NCBI GenBank assembly: GCA_948470475.1
Contig: OX419345.1
Coordinates: forward strand, 14,380,800 to 14,444,799
Source: Galaxea fascicularis
Taxonomy: Eukaryota; Cnidaria; Anthozoa; Scleractinia; Euphylliidae
Reading direction: 5' to 3'
Length of the DNA: 64,000 nucleotides
Below are positions 63,223-64,000 of the stretch, one piece after another. The position numbers and the translations under genes were made by a program. Within the stretch, counting starts at the first letter, position 1. Every line of letters starts with the position of its first letter. The notes beneath the pieces were generated by a model. That model did not search any database. It was not told the DNA's origin and saw nothing but the letters and a program-made list of their open reading frames with translations.

Positions 63223-64000
63223 CCTGAATTGTTTGTTTTTGTCTAAAATAAAAACAAAATTAAAACGACGGTGAGGGCATCGCCTTAAAAAGACAAAATA
63301 CACTGAATGGACACCAAATAATTTTTTCATTATTATTTTTCTTTCGCTTTTGATCCGTAGACGGCTCAAAACCTTTTAAAGCCAATGATTGATTAGAGGT
63401 GAGGATTGTATTTACGGACTTAGTTCAACTAAGTCTTAGTCTTAGTCTAACTTTAGTAAACCCACCTTCTACAATACAATAACCAGTTCAGAGGAAAGTA
63501 TTGTTCATCTATAGCTTTAATGTGAGCGGTCATTCTGAAGTATTTCAACCAAAGAATGAACGGCTGAAAACACTTTCGACGAACTTGGTACTTGGTACTT
63601 AGTACTGCGTGAAACAAGCGCAAAGAGATCATCGCATGCTTCTTTAGTTAAAGGGAAACAGTTGCTAGTACTCCACTTTGACGCAAGGACACTGAGTGTC
63701 TTCGATCGCGTATGACCAAGGTAGCAATTGATACTAACTTGAAAAAGTCAGATCGGAACTTTGGTTCTTCTCAGTGTTGTATGGTGCTTGGCGAAACTGG
63801 GAGCTGCTCACTTTAGATCATGCTTTCTCTTAAAACATTCGCCTCCCATGATTGATATTACCGGGCAAAACACCCCGTGTACTCCGGAGAACGATACTTA
63901 AATGTAATTTCTTCGCAAAAATGTGGGATTACTGAGCATGAAGTACCCATTACTCCGCTTTCAAGCAGTTGCCATTCGAGCGATAGTAGAAGCTTGTAAC

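Larger units (their letters stand above)
57450..64000. other. Gene-poor host region right of the Polinton
   Basis: I recognise no gene. All open frames are short and lack domains. Repeats found are a tandem duplication at 62048-62310, a T/GT-rich tract near 62320-62370 and a foldback at 62999-63222. Confidence 0.5.

Overview
The window looks like nuclear DNA of a cnidarian, most likely a stony coral or another anthozoan. The evidence is AT-rich, intron-rich metazoan genes, many short foldback (MITE-like) repeats and minisatellites, and one complete integrated double-stranded DNA element of the Polinton/Maverick (adintovirus-like) kind, with proteins that resemble those I associate with cnidarian Polintons. 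The host assignment is an inference; no species marker was used.

Positions 1 to about 39.7 kb are host DNA. An LZTR1 orthologue lies on the minus strand (exons from 13910 down to 475, continuing past the left edge). It is divergent from an intronless CD2BP2/U5-52K gene (14369-15412, plus). A multi-exon MFSD13A/TMEM180 transporter-like gene follows on the minus strand (31946 down to 17624). Introns carry foldback elements, an 85-bp minisatellite, a 1.3-kb hexamer-based satellite and a GATC-rich array. From 31947 to 39715, and again from 57450 to 64000, I see no convincing gene, only dispersed and tandem repeats.

Positions 39722-57443 (17,722 bp) are a complete Polinton. It has 327-bp terminal inverted repeats that look identical, starts 5'-AG, and is flanked by a 6-bp target duplication TTGGAC. 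Leftward genes, read from the right: a 366-aa probable virion protein, penton-like minor capsid protein, a small basic virion protein with a 15-bp tandem repeat, double jelly-roll major capsid protein, a membrane-active/minor virion protein, adenovirus-type protease, a zinc-ribbon ORF, a parvovirus-like phospholipase A2, a retrovirus-type integrase with chromodomain, two small ORFs, a candidate ssDNA-binding protein, an AT-hook/zinc-finger mini-protein and protein-primed DNA polymerase B. Rightward genes are the packaging ATPase, a collagen-like/lectin fibre and a two-TM protein. A RING protein points leftward at the right end. All reading frames are open, so the copy looks young and possibly functional.

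The most striking signal is recoding. Three successive gene junctions each pass into the -1 frame, and each overlap holds a canonical, correctly phased -1 slippery heptamer: A AAA AAA before the protease (which has no upstream ATG), G GGA AAC followed directly by UAG and then, after 7 nt, by a perfect 7-bp GC-rich hairpin before the phospholipase, and A AAA AAC before the integrase. This resembles retroviral gag-pro-pol expression placed in a Polinton, and I know of no description of it. Five genes, four of them structural or packaging genes, also share a TCTA plus AT-rich motif 7-13 nt upstream of their ATG, like the promoter I recall for the virophage Mavirus and giant-virus late genes. Hairpins sit at or near the 3' ends of several genes.
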